From contig CACZHC010000009.1 in assembly GCA_902780865.1 (NCBI GenBank), positions 1 through 50,927 of the forward strand: a stretch of DNA of 50,927 nt, in the 5' to 3' direction. A model generated the notes under the pieces. That model was not told the DNA's origin. It saw nothing but the letters and a program-made list of their open reading frames with translations, and did not search any database. The stretch is from an uncultured bacterium (GTDB lineage: Bacteria > Verrucomicrobiota > Kiritimatiellia > RFP12 > UBA1067). The translations under genes and the position numbers were made by a program. Positions 17,392-25,650 of this stretch are shown here, piece after piece; positions within the stretch are counted from its first letter, which is position 1, and each line of letters starts with the position of its first letter.

Positions 17392-18587
17392 ATAGTCGCC
17401 TCCATTCCTGCAATCGCCGCGCCAAGTGCAACGAGATGTCGTGTAGCATTGCTTGGGTCCACGCCCTTGTCGAGCACCAGCCCGTCAAACGGGTTTGGCG
17501 AGACGAGCTTCAGGCGAAGCGACTCTTCGGCGTATGTCGACCAGTGTGACGCTCCGGCGCCGACTCCCATCAGGAACGCACGGTCGAACTTGAGTCCGTG
17601 CTTGCTTGCCAGGTAGTCGAGCGACAGGGAAAGCTGGCTTAGGATTGGCCTCACAAACGGTTCTAGCGCGGGTCGCGGGTCGATGAGCGACTCGTCGAGG
17701 ACGGAGTCGATCAACTCTTCGTCAAGTCCAAGCGTCGTGCGCACGGCGTCACGCATGACAATGGTCCCGCCCACGCCCGGGCAGCGTCGCCATAGGACGG
17801 GCTCGCCTTTCTTGTAGCCGGCAAGGTATGTCGCGTCTTGCCTCACAAATATTGAAAGGGCGTTGCCGCTGGCGGCGATGAAGTCGGGCTGAAGAAGGAT
17901 GCTTGCCATCAGCGCGGATTCCGACACCTGTATCGACGAGGCGGTTGGGCGCTTGCCCTCTGGCATTAGCCGCGACAGCCACAGCGTCTGGAACTCCGGT
18001 AGGGATGCGCAGAGATGGAAGTTGTCCTCTGCCATCGGGCGGACGACGAATCGGCGCCCGTTTTCCGAAACGGGAGTGCCTTCGGCGGGTAGCGTGGGCT
18101 TGCGGCCGGAAGACTCGGGTTTGGCGGATGGCTTTTGTGGCTGCTGAGCTTGCTGTTCGCGCTTTATGCCGAAGCGCCTTTTGCCGTCGGAAGACGTTTT
18201 GTCGCCAGCTACGGTCTTGCTGTCCTGGGCAGAGATTCCTGCCATCATGTCAAGCACTATGGCATCGGCGGTAGACTGGGCGAACGTAGCCATCGTCGAA
18301 TTTACCGCAAGTGCGGCGTGCGGCGAGGTGAATTCATGGGGCATTTCCCAAATGGGCTGATGCGGAGTGTCTTCCCAGCGCATTGGGAGTTCGCCGTTTG
18401 GCGCCTTGACAAATCCGGCTGTGGCAACATGCCACGACTTCTTTCGGTGGACGAGGCGGACTGCTGGGCAATCGACTTCAGCTGGCGAGAACAGTTCTAT
18501 GCCAGTGATGTCGAGAGCGGATTTCGCGCTTCCACCAAAGGGAAGGTTGATGTCTATTGTCTTGTCTTTTGTCAGTTGCAGTTTCAC
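17388..18587 (-). CDS. pilM: PilM-like actin-fold pilus assembly protein
   Basis: 399 residues, first gene of the minus-strand pil operon. PilM is a cytoplasmic actin-like ATP-binding protein that holds PilN. Actin-fold signs are modest: ALDITGIELF near the start, a mid-protein strand (ASGNALSIFVRQDATYLAGYK) and the C-terminal phosphate-2/adenosine region (FDRAFLMGVGAGASHWSTYA, then RHLVALGAAIAGMEATI). A Lys/Gln/Pro-rich insertion (about 125-165) is atypical. The start is GTG 18587; it lies only about 5 nt downstream of the transcription start predicted from the sigma-54 site at 18603-18618. The assignment is supported by synteny with pilN-O-P-Q. Confidence 0.75.
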   Translation of the reverse strand: MKLQLTKDKTIDINLPFGGSAKSALDITGIELFSPAEVDCPAVRLVHRKKSWHVATAGFVKAPNGELPMRWEDTPHQPIWEMPHEFTSPHAALAVNSTMATFAQSTADAIVLDMMAGISAQDSKTVAGDKTSSDGKRRFGIKREQQAQQPQKPSAKPESSGRKPTLPAEGTPVSENGRRFVVRPMAEDNFHLCASLPEFQTLWLSRLMPEGKRPTASSIQVSESALMASILLQPDFIAASGNALSIFVRQDATYLAGYKKGEPVLWRRCPGVGGTIVMRDAVRTTLGLDEELIDSVLDESLIDPRPALEPFVRPILSQLSLSLDYLASKHGLKFDRAFLMGVGAGASHWSTYAEESLRLKLVSPNPFDGLVLDKGVDPSNATRHLVALGAAIAGMEATI

Positions 18588-18602
18588 GACAAGACATATT
18601 TT

Positions 18603-18618
18603 AGCAAATTGTGTGCCA
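18603..18618 (-). promoter_or_regulatory. Sigma-54 promoter of the pilM operon
   Basis: Reading the minus strand, TGGCACACAATTTGCT matches the -24/-12 consensus (TGGCAC-N5-TTGCW) with GG and GC exactly 12 nt apart. The predicted start is near 18592, 5 nt before the pilM GTG. A sigma-70-like TAAAAT (18603-18598, minus) overlaps its -12 end and would start transcription at nearly the same place. Confidence 0.75.
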
Positions 18619-18648
18619 CTCGCGCTTGCCGATTGTAAAATTTTGTAG

Positions 18649-18654
18649 TATAAT
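18649..18654 (+). promoter_or_regulatory. -10 element of the pilR-type gene, leaderless geometry
   Basis: TATAAT with a 7-nt gap to the ATG at 18662. It lies in the 74-nt divergent region shared with the pilM promoter. Confidence 0.65.
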
Positions 18655-18661
18655 TTTCTCC

Positions 18662-20005
18662 ATGTCGAAGATTCTGATTGTAGATGACGAGCCGCGTATC
18701 CTGCTTTTGCTGCAGAGTCTGCTTAAGGCCAATGGCTATGCCGTTGAGACTGCTCGCGACGGAAATGCCGCCCTTGACATAGTGCGAAAGGGCGGCATTG
18801 ACATTGCAGTCACGGATTTGCGTATGACGCCAATGGACGGGATGGCTCTTTTCCGAGAGATTAAAGCCATCGCGCCGAATGTGCCTGTAGTGCTTTTGAC
18901 CGCCTACGCGAGTGTGGAGACGGCGATAGAGGCCATGAAGAGCGGAATCTTCGACTACTTGACGAAACCGTTTAAGGTTGACGACCTTATTGCGTGTCTT
19001 AAGCGAGCTGAAGAGCAGATTTCAAAGTCTGCCACGTCTGCCGCGAATCCAGAGCATCCTGTAAGGTATCGTTTTGAGAATTTTATAGCGTCGTCTCCTT
19101 TGATGGTTAGTGTCTGCGAAACGATACAGAAGGTGGCTCCTACGGCCGCGACTGTGCTAATTATCGGCGAGAGCGGCACGGGCAAGGAGGTCATCGCCAG
19201 GACAATACACCGCAACTCCACGCGCGCAAAACGTCCATGGGTGGCCGTGAATTGTGCGGCGATTCCCGAGAATCTTCTTGAAAGCGAAATGTTTGGGCAT
19301 GTAAAGGGCAGTTTCACCGGCGCTGTCGCCGACAAGGAAGGCCTTTTTGAGGCTGCCAACGGTGGGACGCTGTTCCTTGACGAGATTTCGTCGATGCCAC
19401 TTCTTTTGCAGGGTAAGCTCCTGCGTGTTCTACAGGAGAAGGAGATTCGTCGCGTCGGAGGTACAAAGTCGATACCTGTTGACGTGCGGGTGATTGCAGC
19501 ATCGAATGTAAACCTTGAAGAGGCGGTTGTCAAGGGGACTTTTAGAAGCGATCTATACTATCGATTTGCCGTCATAACAATCGATATTCCGCCTCTCAGA
19601 AAGCGTCCTGACGATATCATTCCCCTAGCGCGGCACTTTATCCGCGCAGAACGCGGCGGCACGGCTTCTGTTCCCGAGATTTCCGCCGATGCCGCGAAAG
19701 CGCTAGTGGCCTATGACTGGCCTGGCAATGTTCGCGAACTGGAGAATGCTATCAAGCATGCCTTGACTTTCTACCACAGTGGCGATATTACAAGTGAACT
19801 TCTGCCGCAGAAGATCCTTGAGCACAAGGCAGAGCAGAATGTTTCTTCAAGTTCGACCAATGCGTCGTTAAAGTCGTTTCTTAAGCAAAAGGAACGTGAA
19901 TACATTGAGCAAATTCTCAATACTACAGGTGGGGACAAGGAGAAGGCGGCGGAGACTCTTAAGGTGAACCTATCAACGCTTTACAGGAAGCTTTCAGATG
20001 ACTAA
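18662..20005 (+). CDS. pilR: NtrC-family sigma-54 activator, PilR-like
   Basis: 447 residues, response regulator that activates sigma-54 promoters. The receiver domain has the acidic pocket DDE at 8-10, phosphoacceptor D52 (AVTDLRM) and K102 (YLTKPF). The AAA+ domain has Walker A GESGTGKE, the sigma-54-contacting loop as GSFTGA, Walker B GGTLFLDEIS and the arginine-finger region (FRSDLYYRFAVITIDIPPLR). A Fis-type helix-turn-helix ends the protein (GGDKEKAAETLKVNLSTLYRKL). The start at 18662 begins directly at the receiver domain and fits the -10 element; a longer upstream frame has no support. Position between the pilM operon and pilA suggests it controls both. No histidine kinase (PilS) is in the window. 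Confidence 0.9.
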   Translation: MSKILIVDDEPRILLLLQSLLKANGYAVETARDGNAALDIVRKGGIDIAVTDLRMTPMDGMALFREIKAIAPNVPVVLLTAYASVETAIEAMKSGIFDYLTKPFKVDDLIACLKRAEEQISKSATSAANPEHPVRYRFENFIASSPLMVSVCETIQKVAPTAATVLIIGESGTGKEVIARTIHRNSTRAKRPWVAVNCAAIPENLLESEMFGHVKGSFTGAVADKEGLFEAANGGTLFLDEISSMPLLLQGKLLRVLQEKEIRRVGGTKSIPVDVRVIAASNVNLEEAVVKGTFRSDLYYRFAVITIDIPPLRKRPDDIIPLARHFIRAERGGTASVPEISADAAKALVAYDWPGNVRELENAIKHALTFYHSGDITSELLPQKILEHKAEQNVSSSSTNASLKSFLKQKEREYIEQILNTTGGDKEKAAETLKVNLSTLYRKLSDD

Positions 20006-20018
20006 TATCTTTGCAGTA

Positions 20019-20045
20019 ATGCGAAACTTTCTTATTTATGCGAAA
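20019..20045 (+). promoter_or_regulatory. Possible activator binding repeats upstream of pilA
   Basis: ATGCGAAA occurs twice in direct orientation, at 20019-20026 and 20038-20045, 19 bp apart (about two helical turns) and roughly 80-100 bp upstream of the -24 box, where enhancer sites for NtrC-type activators usually lie. There is no further evidence. Confidence 0.3.
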
Positions 20046-20121
20046 GAGATTGTAAAGCAATGAGGAGTCGTATGTACGCATTTCTTGCAGGAATATTGTG
20101 TTTATTGTCATATTTCTTAAA

Positions 20122-20138
20122 TTGGCATAGGATTTGCA
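20122..20138 (+). promoter_or_regulatory. Sigma-54 promoter of pilA
   Basis: TTGGCATAGGATTTGCA: -24 TGGCAT and -12 TTGCA with GG and GC 12 nt apart, one base off the consensus TGGCAC. Predicted transcription start is near 20149, leaving a leader of about 55 nt that contains the palindrome GTGTCGACAC (20161-20170) and the pilA Shine-Dalgarno AAGGA (20191-20195). Confidence 0.8.
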
Positions 20139-20203
20139 TATAAATCTTTGTGTCGGCATGGTGTCGACACAAATAAACAAAACAAACAAAAAGGAACACA
20201 ACC

Positions 20204-20584
20204 ATGAAAAAGATGTTGAAGGGTTTTACCCTCGTAGAAATCATGATCGTGGTCGCCATCATCGCCATTTTGGCCGCTGTTGCGATCCCGAACTTCATTA
20301 AGTACCGCCGTTCGTCTCAGGCAACCGCCTGCGTTTCGAACCTCAAGCAGATTCAGGCCGCCAAGGAACAGTGCCTCATGGCGGGCAAGGAGCTTAGCAC
20401 TGACAATCTGTTCGGCGCGACGGGTTACGTGAAGGTTGAGCCCCATTGCCCGGCGCAGATGACCGTGTCGTACACGATTGGCGATGCCACGACCGATCCG
20501 AGCTGCTCCTACAGCCAGACGGACGCCGATGATACGTCCACTTGGCACTCGCTGAACCGTGCGGCGACGAGCTCCGGTACTTGA
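20204..20584 (+). CDS. pilA: Type IV major pilin
   Basis: 126 residues. A type III signal peptide MKKMLKG is cut before FTLVEIM by the prepilin peptidase; Glu12 is the conserved Glu5 of the mature pilin. The hydrophobic N-terminal helix IVVAIIAILAAVAIPNFIKY follows, then a short globular domain with four cysteines (ACVSN, EQCL, PHCP, PSCS) that could form two disulfides. The size fits a small major pilin or a GspG-like pseudopilin. The single copy behind a sigma-54 promoter, next to a PilR-like regulator, favours PilA. It is followed by an intrinsic terminator, so it is probably transcribed alone at high level. Confidence 0.9.
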   Translation: MKKMLKGFTLVEIMIVVAIIAILAAVAIPNFIKYRRSSQATACVSNLKQIQAAKEQCLMAGKELSTDNLFGATGYVKVEPHCPAQMTVSYTIGDATTDPSCSYSQTDADDTSTWHSLNRAATSSGT

Positions 20585-20613
20585 TAAGCTGATGCACGAA
20601 AGTGCTTGACGCC

Positions 20614-20646
20614 ACGGGCGGTCTGAAAAGGCCGCCCGTTCGTTTT
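20614..20646 (+). terminator. Intrinsic terminator after pilA
   Basis: ACGGGCGG (20614-20621) pairs perfectly with CCGCCCGT (20632-20639), with a 10-nt loop and a following TTCGTTTT. Confidence 0.8.
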
Positions 20647-20655
20647 AAGGTGACA

Positions 20656-22689
20656 ATGGATTTTGGCGAGATTTCAAAAAGACGCAACCTTCTTCTGCTT
20701 GCAGGTTGTGTTGCCTTGGTACAGGCTGCCTGCTATTATCTGGCAGGTGCCACTGTGCGCAGCGACGGCTCGCTTGCGATTGCCCAGCCGGACACTTTGC
20801 TCTACTGTCAGGCCGCGCGTAGGATAGCGGAGGGGTTCCCGTTTTCGTTTTCCGAAGGAACGGCAGTCTCAACTGGTACGACTTCAGTCGCATATCCGTT
20901 TATTCTCGCCGTTCCGTACATGCTTGGCTGCAAGGGTACCGCCCTCCTGACGGCGGGCTTTCTTCTTAATGCAGTCTTCTATCTTCTTTTTGTCGTCGGA
21001 TGGGGAGCTGTCGCATGTCGCGCCTTTGATGGGCGTCCGACTTCGCGCGTCGTCTCCGTCGCGCTTCTTGCATTGTTCGGACCTTTTGCCTACTGCGCTC
21101 TTGCCCAAAGCGACATCGGTCTTTGGATGGCAGTAAGTGCATGGCTTGCATATGGTCTTTATTCAGACAGAAAATGCCTGTATGCGCCGCTTCTCCTGCT
21201 TGCACCCTGGGTAAGGCCAGAGGGAATGGTCGTCGTTGTCGCATATTGTGCGCTCTGCGCCATAGAATGCATCCGTGGCCGGCGTCTTGCAAGTGAAATC
21301 GCAATAGCCGCAGTCGCAGTCGTTTCGACATTGTGCGTTTTCGCGCTTAACTACGCGCTTACCGGGACATGTCAGTTTTCGTCTGTGGCGAACAAGGGCT
21401 ATTTTACTAATTTGTCTTTTTCGTCTGCGATTTTTGCGTCGGCTATTGATGCGATGAGGATTGCAAAGGCGTATCTTCTCGGCATTCCACAGGAATCCCC
21501 ACGTGATTTGTTTTATCTGCCTCTTGTTGGAGCCGCATTTCTGTGGATCGGCGTGTTTTTCCGTTCGTGGCGCGAGGTTTCTTGGCGGGAACTTGCATGG
21601 TATCTTGCCATGTCTGGAGGTGTCGCGACTGTCGCCACGAGCGGCTGGCAGAACACGAACCTCGATCGCTATCTCGCCTGGATAATGCCTGTCATTGTCC
21701 TTTATATGTCGCTTGGCGCCGATGTTGTCGCCTCTCGCCTCAAGTCTGGCATTGCAGAAAAACTCCCACATTTGGTGCTTGTCATCTTCTCGGCGGCAAT
21801 GGCGATTGTGTTTGTCGGGATATTCCATGGCAGTGCGGCCCGCTCCGATCAGGACCGTCATTTTGCCGTGCGATGTGAAGCCGAGATTCCTCGTGGGTGC
21901 TCCATAGGGACTCTGAGCGTGGCTGGTCTTGCCTACGAAATGTCGCCCCGCCGTTTTGCGCATATTTCAGGCATCTATTCCCCCGAATTTCAAGCGCATT
22001 CTGCCGCTGCGAGGATTGAAATACTCAAAAACGAGCCATCGACCCGTTTCGACTACTGGTTCGTGAAGGCCGTTGAAAAGAAGTCGGTCATGTGCGACAA
22101 ACCAGACGTGGTCGCCGGAGAGACTGTTCTGTCGTGTCCGCCTGACTTTGAGCTGCGCAAGGCCGATTGGTCTGCCTATGATGCCGCGGAGGCCGTGCCT
22201 TCGTATCTCGCGTCAAACATGACTCTCTCCGCACATGTAGACGTTGCCTATGAGAAAGACGAAAAGGCATATGACTACGAGGCGCTTTCGCGCGACGATT
22301 ATCCGATCTTCGAGCCGTATCACGCCGCAGGCGAGCTTAATGGTACTAATGTCGTAGAAGGCGGTAGATTCCTCTATGGCGGCGATGCTATGACGGTTCC
22401 CTTGAAATCCGGGTGCGACGTCCATGTTGTCATGCGCACTGCGCTTAAATGCTCTGTTGCCACGAGCCGCGAACTCTGGGGAACGCGAAGCGATTTCGCG
22501 CTGAAAACCCCAATGGCGCTGAGGGTCATTGTCGACGGAGAGGACGCCGGTGATGTATCGTTCCCTGTTTCAGAGGGCGATTTTGCTGATGTGCATTTTA
22601 CCGTTCCCGGGCGCTTCATCGTTTCCGACTCGACGCGTATCGCGTTTCTCGGCGAGCATGTGGCTTTCGCCTACTGGTTTTTCCAGTAG
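20656..22689 (+). CDS. Polytopic membrane protein, GT-C glycosyltransferase-like
   Basis: 677 residues from the ATG at 20656, which follows AAGGTGACA; an earlier in-frame codon lies inside the pilA terminator. About ten membrane helices occupy residues 10-400, followed by a soluble, probably periplasmic domain of about 270 residues. The first outer loop has PDTLLYCQAARRIAEG, resembling the acidic loop of GT-C enzymes that use lipid-linked sugars, and WVRPEG appears in a later loop. Members of this fold glycosylate proteins or lipids outside the membrane. Being next to pilA, it could modify pilin, but no family-specific motif proves this. Confidence 0.6.
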   Translation: MDFGEISKRRNLLLLAGCVALVQAACYYLAGATVRSDGSLAIAQPDTLLYCQAARRIAEGFPFSFSEGTAVSTGTTSVAYPFILAVPYMLGCKGTALLTAGFLLNAVFYLLFVVGWGAVACRAFDGRPTSRVVSVALLALFGPFAYCALAQSDIGLWMAVSAWLAYGLYSDRKCLYAPLLLLAPWVRPEGMVVVVAYCALCAIECIRGRRLASEIAIAAVAVVSTLCVFALNYALTGTCQFSSVANKGYFTNLSFSSAIFASAIDAMRIAKAYLLGIPQESPRDLFYLPLVGAAFLWIGVFFRSWREVSWRELAWYLAMSGGVATVATSGWQNTNLDRYLAWIMPVIVLYMSLGADVVASRLKSGIAEKLPHLVLVIFSAAMAIVFVGIFHGSAARSDQDRHFAVRCEAEIPRGCSIGTLSVAGLAYEMSPRRFAHISGIYSPEFQAHSAAARIEILKNEPSTRFDYWFVKAVEKKSVMCDKPDVVAGETVLSCPPDFELRKADWSAYDAAEAVPSYLASNMTLSAHVDVAYEKDEKAYDYEALSRDDYPIFEPYHAAGELNGTNVVEGGRFLYGGDAMTVPLKSGCDVHVVMRTALKCSVATSRELWGTRSDFALKTPMALRVIVDGEDAGDVSFPVSEGDFADVHFTVPGRFIVSDSTRIAFLGEHVAFAYWFFQ

Positions 22690-22695
22690 CCGATT

Positions 22696-22706
22696 TATGC
22701 TATAAT
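22696..22706 (+). promoter_or_regulatory. Extended -10 promoter of the 22714 operon
   Basis: TATGCTATAAT (TGn extended -10) ends 7 nt before the ATG at 22714. The identical 11-mer precedes the genes at 32590 and 41418. Confidence 0.7.
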
Positions 22707-22713
22707 TACCTCC

Positions 22714-23394
22714 ATGATTTATGCGCTGCGAAAACTGATCGCCTTCGTGTTCCTCGGCGGGATGTTCTGGCTCATCTACCAGGACCTTGACAATCTCGGC
22801 AAGCCGTGGTTCATGCATGCGCTTGGCCTGATTGCGGTGGCGTTTGCGTTTTTCTGGATTTTGATACCCATGGTCGTCGTATGGCTCAGGATCAGAAGTC
22901 GTCGCGCGAAAAACCGCGAACGCCATGCACAGTGGCTCGCTGAAGGCGGCATCGAAAGTCTGAGCCCTCGGCCGGTGAAGAAGGGAGAAGGCGCGAGCAA
23001 GGGCGCAAAGGTAATGTCCATATCGTCTGACAGTCAGGTGTTCTTCCACGAGAAGGGGACGCTCTACACTGAACTGTCCGCAGAAGACATTGACTCGTCG
23101 CGCAGGGCGGGACGCCCCGTCGGGCGTCCGAGCGACGTCGCCTTCCCGGGCATGCGGAGGAAGTGCAGCGTCGCGCAGCGCACGCACTGCTACTTCACCG
23201 ATCGCCGAGTCGCTTTCGCCAGCAAGGACATGGACTTCGGCATCCCGTTCGGCGAATTGAAGTCCTTTTCCGTGATGCCAGGCGGACTTGTCTTCGAGAC
23301 GGGGGGCGGAACGTCTGCCGCGCGATTTGCGTTCACTTTCCACAACCCGCTTGTGGCTGCGGACATTCTGCGCTTTCTGAAGGAGAAATCATGA
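22714..23394 (+). CDS. Membrane protein with a PH-like soluble domain, unknown function
   Basis: 226 residues. Two membrane helices (about 8-23 and 35-60) are followed by a basic stretch and a C-terminal soluble domain (about 100-226) of alternating beta strands (VFFHEKGTLYTEL, THCYFTDRRVAFAS, MDFGIPFGELKSFSVMPGGLVFET) ending in a helix (AADILRFLKEKS). The strand pattern 'CYFTDRRVAF...FGELKSFSV' resembles bacterial PH-like domains. It is the first gene of a transcription unit that continues into an ABC exporter; its stop overlaps the next start (ATGA). No specific function can be assigned. Confidence 0.7.
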   Translation: MIYALRKLIAFVFLGGMFWLIYQDLDNLGKPWFMHALGLIAVAFAFFWILIPMVVVWLRIRSRRAKNRERHAQWLAEGGIESLSPRPVKKGEGASKGAKVMSISSDSQVFFHEKGTLYTELSAEDIDSSRRAGRPVGRPSDVAFPGMRRKCSVAQRTHCYFTDRRVAFASKDMDFGIPFGELKSFSVMPGGLVFETGGGTSAARFAFTFHNPLVAADILRFLKEKS

Positions 23395-24122
23395 GCGAGT
23401 GTTCGGATATTGTTCAACTCGAAGGCGTCACCCGCGCGTTCGCCGGCGCGAAGGCGGTCGACGGGCTTTCGCTGAAGTTGAAAGCGGGGGAGGTCATGGG
23501 CTTCCTCGGCACCAACGGCGCCGGCAAAACGACGACGATAAAGATGATGCTCGGGCTTCTCGCCCCCACGTCTGGTTCAGTCAAGGTGCTTGGCGGTGAT
23601 CCTTCCGATCCGCGCATCCGCGTGCACATCGGCTACATGCCCGAGGTCGCGACCTACTACCCTTATCTCAACGCACGCGAGCTTCTTGCGTTCTACGGCG
23701 GCATCTGCGGGCTCGACGCAAAGACAGTCCGCTCGCGCACCGACTCGCTTCTCGAGTCCGTCGGGCTTGCCGATGCGGCGAAGCGCCCGCTTAAGACGTA
23801 TTCGAAGGGGATGCTTCAGCGCGCCGGCATCGCCCAGGCGCTTCTCAACGATCCCGACCTCCTCGTCCTTGACGAGCCGTTCACTGGACTCGACCCGCTT
23901 GCGCGAATCCATTTCCGCGAGCTTCTGCGCAATCTCAAGGAGCGTGGCAAGACGATTTTCTTCTCTTCGCACGAACTTGGCGAGACCGAGCTTCTCTGCG
24001 ACCGCGTCGCGATAATGAAGAAGGGCCATTGCGTCTACCAGGGTCCTGTGAAGGACATCGCCGGCGACGGTGCGACAAATCTTGAGCGTCTTTTCCTCAA
24101 GACGCTGGGGGAGGCGAAATGA
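23391..24122 (+). CDS. ABC transporter ATP-binding protein
   Basis: 243 residues from the ATG at 23391, which overlaps the preceding stop; the frame is open further upstream only as a shadow. Walker A is GTNGAGKTT, the Q-loop lies near GYMPE, the signature is the diverged YSKGMLQR, Walker B is LLVLDEPFTGLDP and the switch His is in FFSSHEL. This is the CcmA/NatA-type ATPase of ABC-2 exporters. It pairs with the permease that starts within its last codon. Confidence 0.92.
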   Translation: MSECSDIVQLEGVTRAFAGAKAVDGLSLKLKAGEVMGFLGTNGAGKTTTIKMMLGLLAPTSGSVKVLGGDPSDPRIRVHIGYMPEVATYYPYLNARELLAFYGGICGLDAKTVRSRTDSLLESVGLADAAKRPLKTYSKGMLQRAGIAQALLNDPDLLVLDEPFTGLDPLARIHFRELLRNLKERGKTIFFSSHELGETELLCDRVAIMKKGHCVYQGPVKDIAGDGATNLERLFLKTLGEAK

Positions 24123-24898
24123 AACTCTTTGCAAGGCAGACCTGCGCTCTCGTGAAGCTCTCGTTTATCGAGCTTTGGCGCCGCAACGACATTTTCGCCC
24201 TCGTTCTTCTCGGCCTCGCGCTTATGGTGCCGCTTTCGATGGCGACGCCCTTTGGCGCAGATGGCGCGTCGCGTTACCTCGACGAGATGGCGCTTCTTCT
24301 CGTGTGGGGCTTCTCGCTCTTCATCGCACTTGGCGCGGGGCAGCGGCTCTTCCCGCCTGAATTCGAGTCGCGCACGATCTACCCGCTTCTCGCAAAGCCG
24401 ATTTCGCGCGGGCGGCTCCTCGTCGGCAAGTACATCGGCGCGGTCGCGGCGTCCTGGTCGGCGCTTGCGTTCTTCTATGTCCTCTTCGTCGCGAGCGTCC
24501 TCGTGCGGGGCGGAGGGTTTCCCTCGGAGATGCCGCAGGCCATCGTGCTGCATTTCGCGTTTGTCGCGCTTGCTGTCGCAGTCTCGCTCCTTGGCTCGCT
24601 CATTGTGACGGCATCCGCGAACCTGTCGCTTTCCGCAATTGTCCTCGTCGGCATGTTTTTCTTCGGGCGCCGCCTTCCCGAATATGCGGAAGGGCTCAAT
24701 CCCGCGCTTTCTTGGGTCGTGAAGACAATCTACGCGATTGCGCCGCATGCCGAGTTCTTCGACATGCGCCAGCGCCTTGTCCACGGCTGGGGCGCAGTTG
24801 ACGGCGGTGTCTTCGTCGTTGTGCTTGCATATGCGGTGGTCTATATCGCCATTCTGCTTTCACTTGCATCTTTCGCGTTGGGGAGGAAGCGCCTGTGA
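24119..24898 (+). CDS. ABC-2 type permease
   Basis: 259 residues with six predicted membrane helices. It has the ABC-2 layout seen in NosY/NatB-like permeases: an amphipathic N terminus (LVKLSFIELWRRNDIFALVLLG), the cytoplasmic phrase 'FPPEFESRTIYPLLAKPISRGR', then 'LLVGKYIGAVAASW'. The 'E-x-RT-x-x-x-LLAKPISR' loop is characteristic of the family. It is translationally coupled to the ATPase upstream (ATGA) and to the His-rich protein downstream (GTGA). Substrate unknown; the His/Asp-rich partner hints at a metal-linked process. Confidence 0.88.
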   Translation: MKLFARQTCALVKLSFIELWRRNDIFALVLLGLALMVPLSMATPFGADGASRYLDEMALLLVWGFSLFIALGAGQRLFPPEFESRTIYPLLAKPISRGRLLVGKYIGAVAASWSALAFFYVLFVASVLVRGGGFPSEMPQAIVLHFAFVALAVAVSLLGSLIVTASANLSLSAIVLVGMFFFGRRLPEYAEGLNPALSWVVKTIYAIAPHAEFFDMRQRLVHGWGAVDGGVFVVVLAYAVVYIAILLSLASFALGRKRL

Positions 24899-25650
24899 AC
24901 GCTGTCGGCAGAGTTCTTGTGACTCTCTGCGGCATCGCGCTCGTGTGGTGCCTTGTTGGTTTCTGCAGCCGAGATGTCGAACGCATGCCCCAGGTCGTGA
25001 AAGGCGAAGGCGCTCTTGCCGTCGCGTTCGGCGATGCGCGCGAGACGATCAGCCAGGCATGTGTACATAAGGCGGACTCCTACTTTCACGGCGGAATCGA
25101 CATGGAGTGCGATCATCTCGGCGGCCACCATCATGACGACAATTGCAAGGATGGCTTCCACGAGCATGACCACGACGAGGACCACGATCACGATGGGGCG
25201 GAGCACGACTTCTTTGATCCCTGGCGTTGGATAAACTCGCATGTCCGCGCTCCAGACGTGCATCGGCATCTTGGCGGCGGCGAAGCCGTCGAGATGATGC
25301 CGTGGTTCTGGGCGTCTGTAAAAGCCGATCCGCACAACATCGAAGCATGGACGACGACATGGTACATCGCGAATAACATGATTAAGGACAAGGGTCTCGC
25401 GCTACGTGTTGTCGCCGAGGGGCTTGAGAAGAATCCTGACGATCCGGAACTGCTTATTTGCCGCGGACGGACAATTTACGACAATGGCCGTGGCGAATTC
25501 GCTGCGGCGCGTGAGGCGTTCTCGGCGGCAGTCGCGTCGGCAGGTCGCATGTTGCAGCGCGTCGGCTCGTCGGACGAGCACATTTTGCAGATCCGCGATT
25601 TTGCACAGGCGTATCTTGATGAAATGGCGAAGAGGGGGGCTCGCCAGTGA
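24895..25650 (+). CDS. Membrane-anchored His/Asp-rich protein with TPR-like repeats
   Basis: 251 residues from GTG 24895, overlapping the permease stop. One N-terminal membrane helix (VLVTLCGIALVWCLVGF) is followed by a striking metal-binding-like stretch (about residues 75-107: HHHDDNCKDGFHEHDHDEDH and on). The rest (145-251) has TPR-like helices (HNIEAWTTTWYIANNM, ALRVVAEGLEKNPDDPELL, AREAFSAAVASAGRM). The His-rich stretch is long enough to bind several Zn, Ni or Cu ions. Together with the ABC-2 exporter this suggests metal-dependent sensing or loading at the membrane; that is inference. Confidence 0.7.
   Translation: MNAVGRVLVTLCGIALVWCLVGFCSRDVERMPQVVKGEGALAVAFGDARETISQACVHKADSYFHGGIDMECDHLGGHHHDDNCKDGFHEHDHDEDHDHDGAEHDFFDPWRWINSHVRAPDVHRHLGGGEAVEMMPWFWASVKADPHNIEAWTTTWYIANNMIKDKGLALRVVAEGLEKNPDDPELLICRGRTIYDNGRGEFAAAREAFSAAVASAGRMLQRVGSSDEHILQIRDFAQAYLDEMAKRGARQ

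Noticed and set aside
25093..25205. His/Asp-rich stretch as an artefact of frameshift
   Set aside because: It lies in a continuous frame with coherent flanking sequence, a coupled start and a coupled stop, so it is a real part of the protein.
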